NCBI RefSeq assembly: GCF_016775475.1
Contig: NZ_JAEUXJ010000004.1
Span: forward strand, 372,001 to 436,000
From: Belnapia mucosa
Lineage (GTDB): Bacteria; Pseudomonadota; Alphaproteobacteria; Acetobacterales; Acetobacteraceae
DNA length: 64,000 nt
Direction of reading: 5' to 3'
The notes under the pieces were generated by a model. That model saw only the letters and a list, made by a program, of their open reading frames with translations. It had not been told where the DNA came from and made no database searches. The position numbers were made by a program, and so were the translations under genes. Shown one piece after another: positions 42,914-51,573 of this stretch (position 1 is the first letter of the stretch; each line of letters opens with the position of its first letter).

Positions 42914-43804
42914 TCAGCCCAGCAGGACATCCGCGGCGGTCAGGGTGTGCAGGCCGGCGAGCTCGATCTCGCCGGTCGGGGTGCCCGAGCCGCCATGGGT
43001 GGTGAATTGCACCAGCGTATGGTCGCCCTCGACCAGGTAGCGGACCTGCAGGCCGGGCACTGCCTCGAACTCGCCGGTGCCGAGGAACCGCGGCGATGCG
43101 CCGGCACCGAAGCGCTCCTGATAGGCGCTCAGGTCGATCCGGTCGGCGCCGAGGCCGAAATCCAGGATGACATCGCGGTTGCCCTCGCCGACGGGGCTGT
43201 CGCTGGAGCTGCCGAAGGGATCCAGCGGCGCGAAGACGAACCGGTCGGCGCCGAGGCCCCCGGCCAGGATATCGGCGCCATAGCCGCCGACGAGATGGTC
43301 GCTGCCCGCGCCACCCAGCAGCGTATCCGCCGCGCCGCCGCCCAGCAGCGTATCCGCCCCGGCGCCCCCGACCAGCAGGTCCGCACCTTCGCCGCGCAGG
43401 AAGGCGTCGAACCCCGCGGGGCTGGGAAAGCCACCGCCATAACCGGTGATGAGGTCAGCGCCCGCGCCGCCGAACACGGTATCGGCGCCCCAGCCGGCGG
43501 TGATGCTGTCGGCCCCCGCGCCGCCGAGGATCAGGTTGTTGCCCGGCAATACAGTGCCGGTCTGGCCGGGCAGCGGCGGCGCCGGCCCGGTCGAGCTGTC
43601 GCCATAGACGGTGTCGGCGCCGTTCCCGGCGAGGATGATGTCCGACCCCGCCAGGCCGGAGATCAGGTCAGGGCCCCGGCCGCCGATCAGCAGGTCGTCG
43701 CCTGCGGTCGCCTGGCCGAGGCTCCCCGGAAAATGCAGATCGATCTGGGGCAGAGTAAGGTCCGATGGATGCCCGGACCCGGCATGGGCTATCCCATGGC
43801 GCAT
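42914..43804 (-). CDS. RTX/hemolysin-type calcium-binding protein
   Basis: The 296-aa protein is built mostly from RTX nonapeptide repeats of the GGxGxDxLx type (about residues 35-215, such as GGAGADSITAG and GGGAADTLLGGAGSDHLVGG). A C-terminal DRFVFAPLD and RDVILDFGLGADRIDLSAY block follows, like the end of serralysin-type secreted proteins. No Sec signal peptide is present, so type I secretion is likely. No catalytic domain is visible. A strong AAGGAGGAAG Shine-Dalgarno element supports the ATG at 43804 over a longer frame. Confidence 0.88.
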   Translation of the reverse strand: MRHGIAHAGSGHPSDLTLPQIDLHFPGSLGQATAGDDLLIGGRGPDLISGLAGSDIILAGNGADTVYGDSSTGPAPPLPGQTGTVLPGNNLILGGAGADSITAGWGADTVFGGAGADLITGYGGGFPSPAGFDAFLRGEGADLLVGGAGADTLLGGGAADTLLGGAGSDHLVGGYGADILAGGLGADRFVFAPLDPFGSSSDSPVGEGNRDVILDFGLGADRIDLSAYQERFGAGASPRFLGTGEFEAVPGLQVRYLVEGDHTLVQFTTHGGSGTPTGEIELAGLHTLTAADVLLG

Positions 43805-44006
43805 GACCAGCTTCCTCCTTTGGCGGGCCCGAAGGGCCAGCAATCCGGATGATTCTGCCGGTGCCCAGGGCGGGCGAGCCAAGAAGGCGTGATTTTTTCG
43901 GCGCAACGGCATGCCCCGTCCGCCTGCCTCGCGCGCCCCCCCGCTTCACGCCGCAACCGGACAGGGCTAGGAATAGATAGCAACCTATGGAGAGGGAAAC
44001 GCCAGG

Positions 44007-44918
44007 ATGGGCATGCTGGACGGTAAGGTGGCGGTCGTCACCGGCTCGGGCGGCGGCGTCGGCCGCGAGATTGCGCTGCACATGGCGCAGGCCGGGGCCA
44101 AGGTCATCATCAACGATATCGGCGCCAGCCTGACCGGCGAGGGCCAGTCGGCCACCCCGGCGCAGCAGACCAAGGCGATCATCGAGCAGCGCGGCGGCCA
44201 AGCCGAGATCAACACCGACAGCGTCGCCTCCTGGGAGAGCGCCGGGAAGATCGTCCAGTCGGCGCTCGACCATTTCGGCCGCATCGACATCGTCGTGAAC
44301 AATGCCGGCATCCTGCGCGACCAGATCTTCCACCGCATGACGCAGGAGGAGTGGAGCGCCGTCATCGACGTCCACCTCAACGGCTCCTTCTACATGTCGC
44401 GGCATGCGGCGACGCATTTCCGCAAGCAGGAAAGCGGCGCCTTCGTCCACATCACCTCGACCTCCGGCCTTATCGGCAATTTCGGCCAGGCGAATTACTC
44501 GGCGGCGAAGCTCGGCATCGTGGCGCTGTCGAAGTCGATCGCGCTCGACATGAAGCGCTACAATGTGCGCTCCAACTGCCTCGCCCCCTTCGCCTGGAGC
44601 CGCATGACCAGCTCCATCCCGGCCGAGACGCCGGAGCAGAAGGCGCGCGTCGAGAAGATCATGCGCATGGGTCCGGAGAAGAACGCCCCGCTCGCGGTCT
44701 TCCTCGCCTCCGACGCGGCGAAGGAGGTCAATGGCCAGATCTTCGCCCCGCGCATGAACGAGCTGTTCCTGTTCAGCCAGAACCGCCCGATCCGCGGCAT
44801 CCATAGCGGCGAGGGCTGGACGCCGGAGAGCCTGGCCGAGCACGCGCTGCCGGCGCTGAAGAGCTTCTTCGTCCCGCTGGAGCGTTCGGGCGAGGTCTTC
44901 TCCTGGGATCCGCTGTAA
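44007..44918 (+). CDS. SDR-family 3-hydroxyacyl-CoA dehydrogenase-like oxidoreductase
   Basis: This 303-aa short-chain dehydrogenase has the cofactor motif TGSGGGVG (12-19), NNAG (98-101), and the catalytic residues Tyr164 and Lys168 in YSAAK. It has a C-terminal extension of about 50 residues rather than the usual 250-aa length. It resembles the dehydrogenase part of peroxisomal multifunctional enzyme type 2, so a hydroxyacyl-CoA substrate is plausible. It heads an operon with the acyl-CoA synthetase, 7 bp downstream. The 202-bp divergent gap to the RTX gene contains a TAGATAG -10-like element. Confidence 0.88.
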   Translation: MGMLDGKVAVVTGSGGGVGREIALHMAQAGAKVIINDIGASLTGEGQSATPAQQTKAIIEQRGGQAEINTDSVASWESAGKIVQSALDHFGRIDIVVNNAGILRDQIFHRMTQEEWSAVIDVHLNGSFYMSRHAATHFRKQESGAFVHITSTSGLIGNFGQANYSAAKLGIVALSKSIALDMKRYNVRSNCLAPFAWSRMTSSIPAETPEQKARVEKIMRMGPEKNAPLAVFLASDAAKEVNGQIFAPRMNELFLFSQNRPIRGIHSGEGWTPESLAEHALPALKSFFVPLERSGEVFSWDPL

Positions 44919-44925
44919 CCCGCCG

Positions 44926-46983
44926 ATGAGCGAGCTCGCCCGCGCCCTGCTGGCGCCCCGCCGCATCGCCCTCATCGGCGCCTCGGCGGATCCGACGCGG
45001 CTGACCGCGCGGGCGCAGCTCTATCTCAGGAAGCATGGCTTCACCGGGGACATCCTGCCGGTGCATCCGCGGGAGACCGAGGTTCTCGGCCTCCGCGCCT
45101 ATCCCTCCGTCGCCGAGATCCCCGGCCCGGTCGATCTCGCCTATATCCTGCTGAACACCCAGCATGTCGAAGGCGTGGTGGATGCGGTGGCGGCCAAGGG
45201 CATCCCGGCCGCCTGCGTCCTGGCCGATGGCTTCGCCGAGGCGGGGCCGGAGGGTGCCGCCTTGCAGGCCCGGCTGCTGGCCACCGCGCGGACCGCCGGC
45301 CTTCGCATCCTCGGCCCGAATTCCATGGGCATCGTGAACCTCAACGCCCGCATCGCCTGTTCGGTGAATGCGGCGCTGGAGGCGGAGAGCCTGCCGGCCG
45401 GGCGGCTTGCCCTGGTCTCGCAATCCGGCTCCATGATGGGCGCACTGATGTCGCGCGGCGCGGCGCGGGGCATCGGCTTCTCCCACCTCATCGGCACCGG
45501 GAACGAGGCCGACCTGACCGCCGGCGAGGTCGCCGGCCTGCTGGTCGATGACCCCGATGTCGATGCGATCCTGCTCTTCCTCGAGGCGATTCGGGCGCCG
45601 GAGCATTATGCCGAGCTCGCCCGCCGGGCGCATGCGGCGGGCAAGCCGGTCATCGCCTACAAGCTCGGCCGCAGCCCCTATGGGGCGGAACTCGCCACCA
45701 GCCATACCGGCGCCCTCGCCGGCTCCGACGCCGCGGCCGAGGCCTTCTTCCGCGCCCATGGCATCGCCCGCGTCACCACGCTGGAGGCGCTGCTGGAATT
45801 GCCGCCGCTGCTGATCGGCCGGAAGCCTCTGACGCGCGCCCATCGCGCCGTCGGGGTGATGACGACCACGGGCGGCGGCGGCGCCATGGCGGTCGATTGC
45901 CTGGGCGTCGCCGGGATCGAGGCCCGCGCGCCGGACGCCACCGCCCACGCGGCGCTGGAGGCAGCCGGCTTCCACCCGCATGGAAGGCTGCTGGATGTGA
46001 CACTGGCGGGGACCAAGCCGGACCGCGTCGCCGCCGCGCTCGGCGCCCTGCAACAGGCGACGGATACCGACCTGGTGCTGTCCGTCATCGGCTCTTCGGC
46101 CCAGTTCCGGCCGCAGGATTCAGTCGCCGGCATCCTCCGTGCGCGGGAGGCAGGGGGCGGGACGCCGATCGCCGCCTTCCTGGTGCCGCAGGCCGATGCC
46201 TCGCTGCGGCTGCTGGCCGAGGCCGGCATCCCCGCCTTCCGGACGCCGGAATCCGCCGCCGACTGCATCCGCGCCTGGTGCGACTGGCGCACCCCTCGCG
46301 CCACCCCGCCGGCGCCCGCCATCGCCCATGCCCTGCCGGCGCGGCCGGACGAAGCCGATGCCCGCCGCCTTTTCGCCGCCCTCGGCCTCGACAGTCCCTT
46401 CGCGGTGCTGGCGGCGCCCGAGGATGATCCGGGCGGGATCGCCTTCCCCGTCGCGCTGAAGATCCTCTCGCCCGACCTCGCTCATAAGACCGAGCTCGGC
46501 GGCGTCCGTCTCGCCATCCCCGATGCCGCGACGCTGCGGCAGGAAGCGGCGGCGATGCAGACCCGCGTGGCCGCGGCCGCTCCGGGCGCCCGCCTCACCG
46601 GCTTCCTGGTGCAGCCCATGGCGCGCGGCCTGGGCGAGGCGATCCTCGGCTTCCGCCGCGACCCGGAAGTGGGGCCTGTGGTCCTGCTCGGCACCGGCGG
46701 CGTCACGGCGGAGCTGTTCCGCGACGTCACCCTCCGCCTCGCCCCGGTCGATGAGGCGGAGGCGATGGAGATGATCGGCGAAGTGCGCGGCTTGCAGCCG
46801 CTGGCCGGCTGGCGCGGCCTGCCGCGCGGCGACCTCGCCGCCCTGGCCCGCGCCGTCGTCGCCGTCTCGCAACTGGCGGCACGGTCGGATATCGCCGAGG
46901 CCGAGATCAACCCGCTCATCATCGGGCCGGATGGCGTGACCGTCGCCGATGCCTGGGTGGTGCCGGTGAAGGAGGGGTCGTGA
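44926..46983 (+). CDS. NDP-forming acyl-CoA synthetase (acetate-CoA ligase family)
   Basis: This 685-aa protein joins the CoA-binding/succinyl-CoA-synthetase-like parts (LIGASADPTRL at the N-terminus, SQSGSMMGALMSRGAARGIGFSHLIGTGNEADLT) with a C-terminal ATP-grasp domain (VALKILSPDLAHKTELGGVRL and LLGTGGVTAELFRD). The phosphohistidine candidate is in ATSHTGALAGSD. It forms or cleaves acyl-CoA with ATP. It overlaps the nitroreductase gene by 4 bp. Confidence 0.92.
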   Translation: MSELARALLAPRRIALIGASADPTRLTARAQLYLRKHGFTGDILPVHPRETEVLGLRAYPSVAEIPGPVDLAYILLNTQHVEGVVDAVAAKGIPAACVLADGFAEAGPEGAALQARLLATARTAGLRILGPNSMGIVNLNARIACSVNAALEAESLPAGRLALVSQSGSMMGALMSRGAARGIGFSHLIGTGNEADLTAGEVAGLLVDDPDVDAILLFLEAIRAPEHYAELARRAHAAGKPVIAYKLGRSPYGAELATSHTGALAGSDAAAEAFFRAHGIARVTTLEALLELPPLLIGRKPLTRAHRAVGVMTTTGGGGAMAVDCLGVAGIEARAPDATAHAALEAAGFHPHGRLLDVTLAGTKPDRVAAALGALQQATDTDLVLSVIGSSAQFRPQDSVAGILRAREAGGGTPIAAFLVPQADASLRLLAEAGIPAFRTPESAADCIRAWCDWRTPRATPPAPAIAHALPARPDEADARRLFAALGLDSPFAVLAAPEDDPGGIAFPVALKILSPDLAHKTELGGVRLAIPDAATLRQEAAAMQTRVAAAAPGARLTGFLVQPMARGLGEAILGFRRDPEVGPVVLLGTGGVTAELFRDVTLRLAPVDEAEAMEMIGEVRGLQPLAGWRGLPRGDLAALARAVVAVSQLAARSDIAEAEINPLIIGPDGVTVADAWVVPVKEGS

Positions 46984-47810
46984 CGCCCGAAAGCCTGATC
47001 CGCGGCCGCTACGGCCTCGGGCCCGACACCCCCCTGCCCTTCGCCCCGGCGAATGAGGTGCCACCGGCGCTGGCCGCCCTGCTCGACCGTCGGGTGACCC
47101 GCCGCTACGCGCCCGATCCGGTGCCGGAGCCGCTGCTGCACACGGTCCTCGCCGCCGCCCAATCGGCGCCGAGCAAGTCCGACCTGCAGCAATATTCCAT
47201 CATCCTGATCCAGGACCCGGCCAAGATCGCGCGCATCGCCGACTGGATCACCGGCATGGACTGGATCAAGGGGGCGCCGGTCTTCCTGCTCTTCTGCGGC
47301 GATATCCGCCGCGGCCGGCGGATCGCCGCGCTGCATGGCCGCGCCCATGCCAACGACAATGTCGATACCTTCCTGAACGCCACCGCGGATGCGGCGCTCG
47401 CCCTCGGCTTCACGGTGATGGCCGCCGAGGCCGCGGGGCTTGGCACCTGCCCCATCTCCTATGTACGGAACCATGTGGAGAAGATCGGGCCGCTGTGCGG
47501 CCTGCCGCCGGGCGTCTTCCCGGTCGCCGGCCTCACCCTCGGCTGGCCGGCGGGCGAGCGCAATTGGCTCTCCCCCCGCCTGCCCCAGGCGCTGGTCGTC
47601 CACCGGGAGACCTATGACGATAGCGGGCTGGAGGCGGCGCTGCCCACCTATGACGCCGCCCGCCCGCCGGCCAAGCCGCGCTATTCCGAGATCCACGGCC
47701 CGAAGCCCGAGGGCTGCGCCTGGAGTGAGAATGCCGCCCGCCAGCTCTCGGTGCCGGAACGCTTCGGCCTTCGCACCTGGCTGAAGCTGCAGGGCCTCTC
47801 GCTTGACTGA
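46980..47810 (+). CDS. nitroreductase-family flavoprotein
   Basis: The 276-aa protein has the FMN-binding nitroreductase fold: RRVTRRYAPDPVPE, AAAQSAPSKSDLQQYSIIL, AALALGFTVMAAEAAGLGTCPISYVRNH and GVFPVAGLTLGWPA, closest to NfsA-like NADPH oxidoreductases. The GTG start lies within the synthetase stop. The actual substrate in the cell is unknown. It overlaps the NUDIX gene by 8 bp. Confidence 0.9.
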   Translation: MTPESLIRGRYGLGPDTPLPFAPANEVPPALAALLDRRVTRRYAPDPVPEPLLHTVLAAAQSAPSKSDLQQYSIILIQDPAKIARIADWITGMDWIKGAPVFLLFCGDIRRGRRIAALHGRAHANDNVDTFLNATADAALALGFTVMAAEAAGLGTCPISYVRNHVEKIGPLCGLPPGVFPVAGLTLGWPAGERNWLSPRLPQALVVHRETYDDSGLEAALPTYDAARPPAKPRYSEIHGPKPEGCAWSENAARQLSVPERFGLRTWLKLQGLSLD

Positions 47811-48504
47811 GGCCCCGACCGCCGACAACCCGGGCGGCGCCGAGGAAGCGAAGCGCGCCGCCACCCGCTCCGTCACGCCACGGCATGCCGCGAGCCTGAT
47901 CCTCTGGCGCGAGGGTTCGGCGGGAGTGGAGGTGCTGATGGGTCTCCGCCACGCCTCCCACCGCTTCATGCCGAATGTGCTGGTCTTCCCCGGCGGACGG
48001 GTGGACCGGGCCGATCACCGCGCCCCGGCCACCAGCGAGTTGCCGGGCTTCACCCGCACCTGCCTCGAACGCCAAGCACCGCCCTCGCTGGCGCGGGCCA
48101 TCGGCATCGCTGCGGCGCGCGAACTGCATGAGGAAACGGGCCTCATCCTCGGCCGGATGGAGGGGCTGCGGCTGCTGCCCGATCTTGGCGCGCTGGACTA
48201 TCTCTGCCGCGCGGTGACGCCGCCCAATCGCTTCCGCCGCTTCAACGCCCGCTTCCTGATCGCTCGCGCCGAGGCCGCGCATGGCGCACTCCGCGGCAGC
48301 GGCGAGCTGGAGGAGCTGCGCTTCTTCGGGATCGAGGAGGCCTTCCGGCACAAGATCGCCAGCATCACCAGCAAGGTGCTGCGCGAATTCGTCGCCTGGC
48401 TGGGCCTCAGCCCGGCGGAGCGGGAGGCGCGGGAGCTGATCTGCTTCCGCGGGATGGATAATCGCGAGCGTGATCGTCAGAGGCTGGCACGGCCGGCGGC
48501 GTGA
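47803..48504 (+). CDS. NUDIX hydrolase
   Basis: The 233-aa protein has a NUDIX-type core with the glycine strand VFPGGRVDRAD, then a roughly 40-aa insertion and the box RELHEETGLIL (106-116). The long insert and C-terminal part resemble the NUDT19/NUDT7-like CoA-diphosphatase group rather than MutT, which fits the acyl-CoA operon. The TTG start follows from the overlap with the nitroreductase gene and is the only start compatible with the domain. It ends 19 bp before repeat copy 3. Confidence 0.86.
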   Translation: MTEAPTADNPGGAEEAKRAATRSVTPRHAASLILWREGSAGVEVLMGLRHASHRFMPNVLVFPGGRVDRADHRAPATSELPGFTRTCLERQAPPSLARAIGIAAARELHEETGLILGRMEGLRLLPDLGALDYLCRAVTPPNRFRRFNARFLIARAEAAHGALRGSGELEELRFFGIEEAFRHKIASITSKVLREFVAWLGLSPAEREARELICFRGMDNRERDRQRLARPAA

Positions 48505-48523
48505 ATCACGCGATTAAACAAAA

Positions 48524-48571
48524 GGCTAGACCATGATCCGCGATCCTATGATCGTGGATCATGGTCTAGCC
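48524..48571. repeat. palindromic intergenic element, copy 3 (single 22-bp hairpin)
   Basis: A 48-nt near-perfect palindrome: 16-bp arms GGCTAGACCATGATCC (48524-48539) and its complement (48556-48571) continue into GCGATC/GATCGT, giving a 22-bp stem around the loop CTAT. It is preceded by the spacer TTAAACAAAAGG, which matches the AAACAA spacer of the other copies. The right end contains TCTAG, and its CTA is the reverse complement of the TAG stop of the convergent minus-strand gene. The left hairpin of copies 1 and 2 is missing here apart from remnants. Confidence 0.85.
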
Positions 48572-49441
48572 GAGCGGTGACCAGGCCTCGCCCTCCCGCC
48601 GCGCCTGCCCCTCGCCCTCCAGCTTGATCAGGTGGCTCAGCAGGCTCCGCCCCGCCGGCCCCACCAGCCGCGGATCGAGCGGTCCATAGACCGGCGGGAC
48701 CAGCTCGGCCGGCGTCGCCCGTCCGGCCGCGCGCAGCGCCGCCAGCACCTTCGCCTCCCGCTCCTCCCGATGCGATTTCAGCGCAGCGAGGAAGGGCTTC
48801 GGATCCGCGAGCGGCGCGCCATGCCCGGGCAGCAGCAGCCGGTCGTCCCGCGCCATCACGCGATCGAGGCTGCGCATATAGTCGGCCATGTCGCCATCCG
48901 GCGGGCTGACCACGCTGGTGGACCAGCTCATCACATGGTCGGCGCTGAACAGGATGCCCGTCCCCTCCAGGGCGAAGCAGAGATGGTTGGCGCAATGGCC
49001 GGGCGTGTGCAGCGCGGTCAGGCGCCAGCCATCCCCCTCCAGCACCTCGCCATCGGCCAGCCGCACATCCGGCTGGAAGCCGTGGTCGCCGCCTTCGCCC
49101 CCGGCATCCGGCGGCGTCACATGCGGGCCGAAGCCATAGGTCATCGCCCCGGTCTCCGCGACCAGCGGCCGCGCGCCCGGCGAATGGTCCCGATGGGTGT
49201 GGCTGACCAGGACGCGGGTGATGGTCTCCCCCTCCGTCGCCCGCAGGATCGCCGCCAGATGCGCCGCATCCTCCGGCCCGGGGTCCAGCACCGCCACCTG
49301 CCCGTCCCCAATCAGGTAGGTATTGGTCCCGCGGAAGGTGAAGGCGGAGGGGTTGTTGCAGACCAGCCGCCGCACCCCGGGCGCGATGCGCTCCACTGCG
49401 CCATGCGCCAGATGGTCCTTGGTCAGGAAGGGGATGCTCAT
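48566..49441 (-). CDS. LACTB2-like metallo-beta-lactamase-fold hydrolase
   Basis: The 291-aa cytosolic protein has the MBL fold with SHTHRDH (His81, His83, Asp85, His86) and a distal LHTPGHC. A C-terminal winged-helix-like tail of about 70 residues follows (PKPFLAALKSHREEREAKVLAAL), as in LACTB2. This group includes endoribonucleases and thioester hydrolases, and the specificity is unknown here. The start at 49441 overlaps the upstream transporter gene by 4 bp. Its stop TAG lies in repeat copy 3. Confidence 0.9.
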   Translation of the reverse strand: MSIPFLTKDHLAHGAVERIAPGVRRLVCNNPSAFTFRGTNTYLIGDGQVAVLDPGPEDAAHLAAILRATEGETITRVLVSHTHRDHSPGARPLVAETGAMTYGFGPHVTPPDAGGEGGDHGFQPDVRLADGEVLEGDGWRLTALHTPGHCANHLCFALEGTGILFSADHVMSWSTSVVSPPDGDMADYMRSLDRVMARDDRLLLPGHGAPLADPKPFLAALKSHREEREAKVLAALRAAGRATPAELVPPVYGPLDPRLVGPAGRSLLSHLIKLEGEGQARREGEAWSPLG

Positions 49442-50370
49442 GACTGGGCCTCCTTGGGCCGCGTTTCCTCGAGGCCGGTCTTCTCGCGTCGCCGCACCAG
49501 CTCCCGGTGCAGGATGTACAGCCCCGCCGCCACGATCAATACGCCGCCCGCCAGCATCGAGGGCCCGGGCAGGTCGCCGAAGGCGATGAAGCCGAACAGC
49601 ACGGACCAGAGCAGTCCGGAATAGGTATAGGGCGCCAGCGCCGAAACCTGCGCGCTGGCCCAGGCCTCGGTCAGCAGCCATTGCGCCGCGCCGCCGATCA
49701 GCCCCATCACCACCAGCAGCAGCAATTCCCAGGCCGTCGGCGCGACATAGAAGAAGGGCAGCAGCGCCAGCGCGAAGCTGCCCATCAGCAGCGACTGCCA
49801 GAGGGTGATGGTGGTCGAGCTCTCGGTCGCCGAGAGCTGGCGCACCAGCAGCGTGGTCAGCGCCGAGAACATCCCCTGCGCCACGGCGGCGCCGATGCCG
49901 GCCACCGGCGCCCCGGCCATGCCGCCCAGCGCCCCCTGCCCCGCCGCGATCACCAGCACGCCGCAGAAGCCCACCACCACCGCCGACCAGCGATGAATCC
50001 CGACCCGTTCGCCGAGAAGGGGGATGGCCAGGATGGTGACAAACAATGGCTGGGTGAAACCGAGCGCCGTCTGTTCCGCCAGCGGCAGCAGGGTGAGCGC
50101 GAAGAAGCCGCAGGATTGCGCCGCGATGCCGGTGCCCGCCCGCAGCGCATGGCCGCCGAAGCGCCGCGTCCTGAGGCTGGACAGGCCGAGGCCGGAGCGC
50201 AGCAGGATCACCAGCAGCACCGGCAGGGCGAAGACGCTGCGGAAGACCATCATCTCGGCGACCGGGATGCGGTCGCCGAGATCCTTCACCAGCACATTCA
50301 TCAGGGTGAAGAGCGCATAGGAGGCGAGCATGCAGAGCGCGCCGCGCTTGATATCGTGACGGAAGGCCAT
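49438..50370 (-). CDS. DMT-superfamily (EamA) transporter
   Basis: The 310-aa inner-membrane protein has about 10 helices in two EamA repeats, with the LGERVGIHRWSAVVVGFCGVLVI segment closing the first half. It probably exports metabolites or drugs. It is a paralogue of the next transporter upstream (shared AIPLLGE and VGFCGVL blocks), overlaps it by 1 bp and overlaps the LACTB2-like gene by 4 bp. Substrate is unknown. Confidence 0.92.
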   Translation of the reverse strand: MAFRHDIKRGALCMLASYALFTLMNVLVKDLGDRIPVAEMMVFRSVFALPVLLVILLRSGLGLSSLRTRRFGGHALRAGTGIAAQSCGFFALTLLPLAEQTALGFTQPLFVTILAIPLLGERVGIHRWSAVVVGFCGVLVIAAGQGALGGMAGAPVAGIGAAVAQGMFSALTTLLVRQLSATESSTTITLWQSLLMGSFALALLPFFYVAPTAWELLLLVVMGLIGGAAQWLLTEAWASAQVSALAPYTYSGLLWSVLFGFIAFGDLPGPSMLAGGVLIVAAGLYILHRELVRRREKTGLEETRPKEAQS

Positions 50371-51257
50371 CAGACTCGCCCGGCCGCGCGTTCCGCCGCC
50401 CGCCGTACCCTCTCGCGGTGGACATTATAGAGCCCGGCCCCGATCACCACCGCGGCGCCGCCGAGCGTCGTCCAGGCCGGCACCTCGCCCCAAATCAGGT
50501 AGCCGATGCCGATGCCCCAGAGCAGCGGCGTGTATTCGAAGGGCGCGATGGCCGAAATGGGCGCGAGCGCGAAGCCGCGGGCAAACAGCATCTGCGCCAC
50601 GCCATTGGCGATGCCGAAGCCGATCAGCGCCAGCAGGCCGACCGTGCTCGGCAGCAGCGGCGGCGGGCCGGAGGCGGGCCAGAGGCCAGGGAAGGGCAGC
50701 AGCAGCAGCCCCACCGGCACATGCGTCAGCAGCAGCCAGAAGGCGATGGTATTGGGCTGGTCGGTCCGGGTCAGCACCCGGGTCCAGATGCGGGTCAGCG
50801 CCATCGCCGCGACGGCGACCAGCAGCATGGCCGATTCCCAGCGCCAGAGCTCCCCGCCCGGCTGCAGCATGAAGAGCACGCCGCAGAAGCCGACGCCGGT
50901 GCTGGTCCAGCGCCGCCAGCCCACCTTCTCGCCCAGCAGCGGGATCGCCATCAGCGTCATCAGCAGCGGCGCCGCGCTGGCCACCGCATAGCTGTCCGCC
51001 AGCGAAACGCCGAGCGACCAGGCGAAATACCAGGTCACCGAGATGCAGCAATGCAGCAGGCTCCGCACCGCCAGCAGCCGCCGGTTCACCGGGATCAGGC
51101 CCCGGCCGCGCGAGAAGCAGAAGACCAGCAGCGCCCCGATCGCGCCGCGCCAGACCAGCGCCGCGGCGGGACCGATTTCCGGCATCACCCATTTCACCGC
51201 CGCATCGGCGGCCGAGATCACGCCATAGCCGAAGCCAACCAGGGCGAGGCCGCGCAT
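50370..51257 (-). CDS. DMT-superfamily (EamA) transporter
   Basis: The 295-aa inner-membrane protein has about 10 hydrophobic segments and the EamA block AIPLLGEKVGWRRWTSTGVGFCGVLFML. The ATG at 51257 has an excellent GGGGAGGAGG Shine-Dalgarno element; an upstream in-frame ATG at 51338 would add a 27-aa extension and has no such site. It is a tandem paralogue of the transporter at 49438. It heads the transporter/hydrolase operon. Confidence 0.9.
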   Translation of the reverse strand: MRGLALVGFGYGVISAADAAVKWVMPEIGPAAALVWRGAIGALLVFCFSRGRGLIPVNRRLLAVRSLLHCCISVTWYFAWSLGVSLADSYAVASAAPLLMTLMAIPLLGEKVGWRRWTSTGVGFCGVLFMLQPGGELWRWESAMLLVAVAAMALTRIWTRVLTRTDQPNTIAFWLLLTHVPVGLLLLPFPGLWPASGPPPLLPSTVGLLALIGFGIANGVAQMLFARGFALAPISAIAPFEYTPLLWGIGIGYLIWGEVPAWTTLGGAAVVIGAGLYNVHRERVRRAAERAAGRV

Positions 51258-51573
51258 CGCCTCCTCCCCGGTCGGGGCGGCGCGATAGCTGAGGGAGGCG
51301 GCAGGAGCGGAGGAAGGGTCGGCGGCGGCGCGGATCATGGCCGCGGCACCGGGCCGGGAATGGGGTAGGGCAAGTCGGACTCCTTGGCGGCGAGGTCAGG
51401 CCGCGCGGCATAGGCCGGCTTCGATAACCGAAGGTTCATGCCTCTTCCCCGCACACAACGCAGGATCGTGATCGCGCGAAGCTGCGGCGAAAAGATGGAC
51501 GTTCCTCAAGATTCCGCGTCCATACTCTCCATTGCGTGGGCGCGTCTTGTTTTTGCAGGTGCGAAGATGCCAG
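51258..51573. other. divergent intergenic region, no gene seen
   Basis: This 316-bp region separates the DMT operon (minus) and the methyltransferase (plus). The codon-like frames crossing it show no recognisable protein. It is slightly less GC-rich than its surroundings near 51480-51560 (a run including TCTTGTTTTTGCAGG), consistent with promoters in both directions. I cannot assign specific boxes. Confidence 0.5.
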
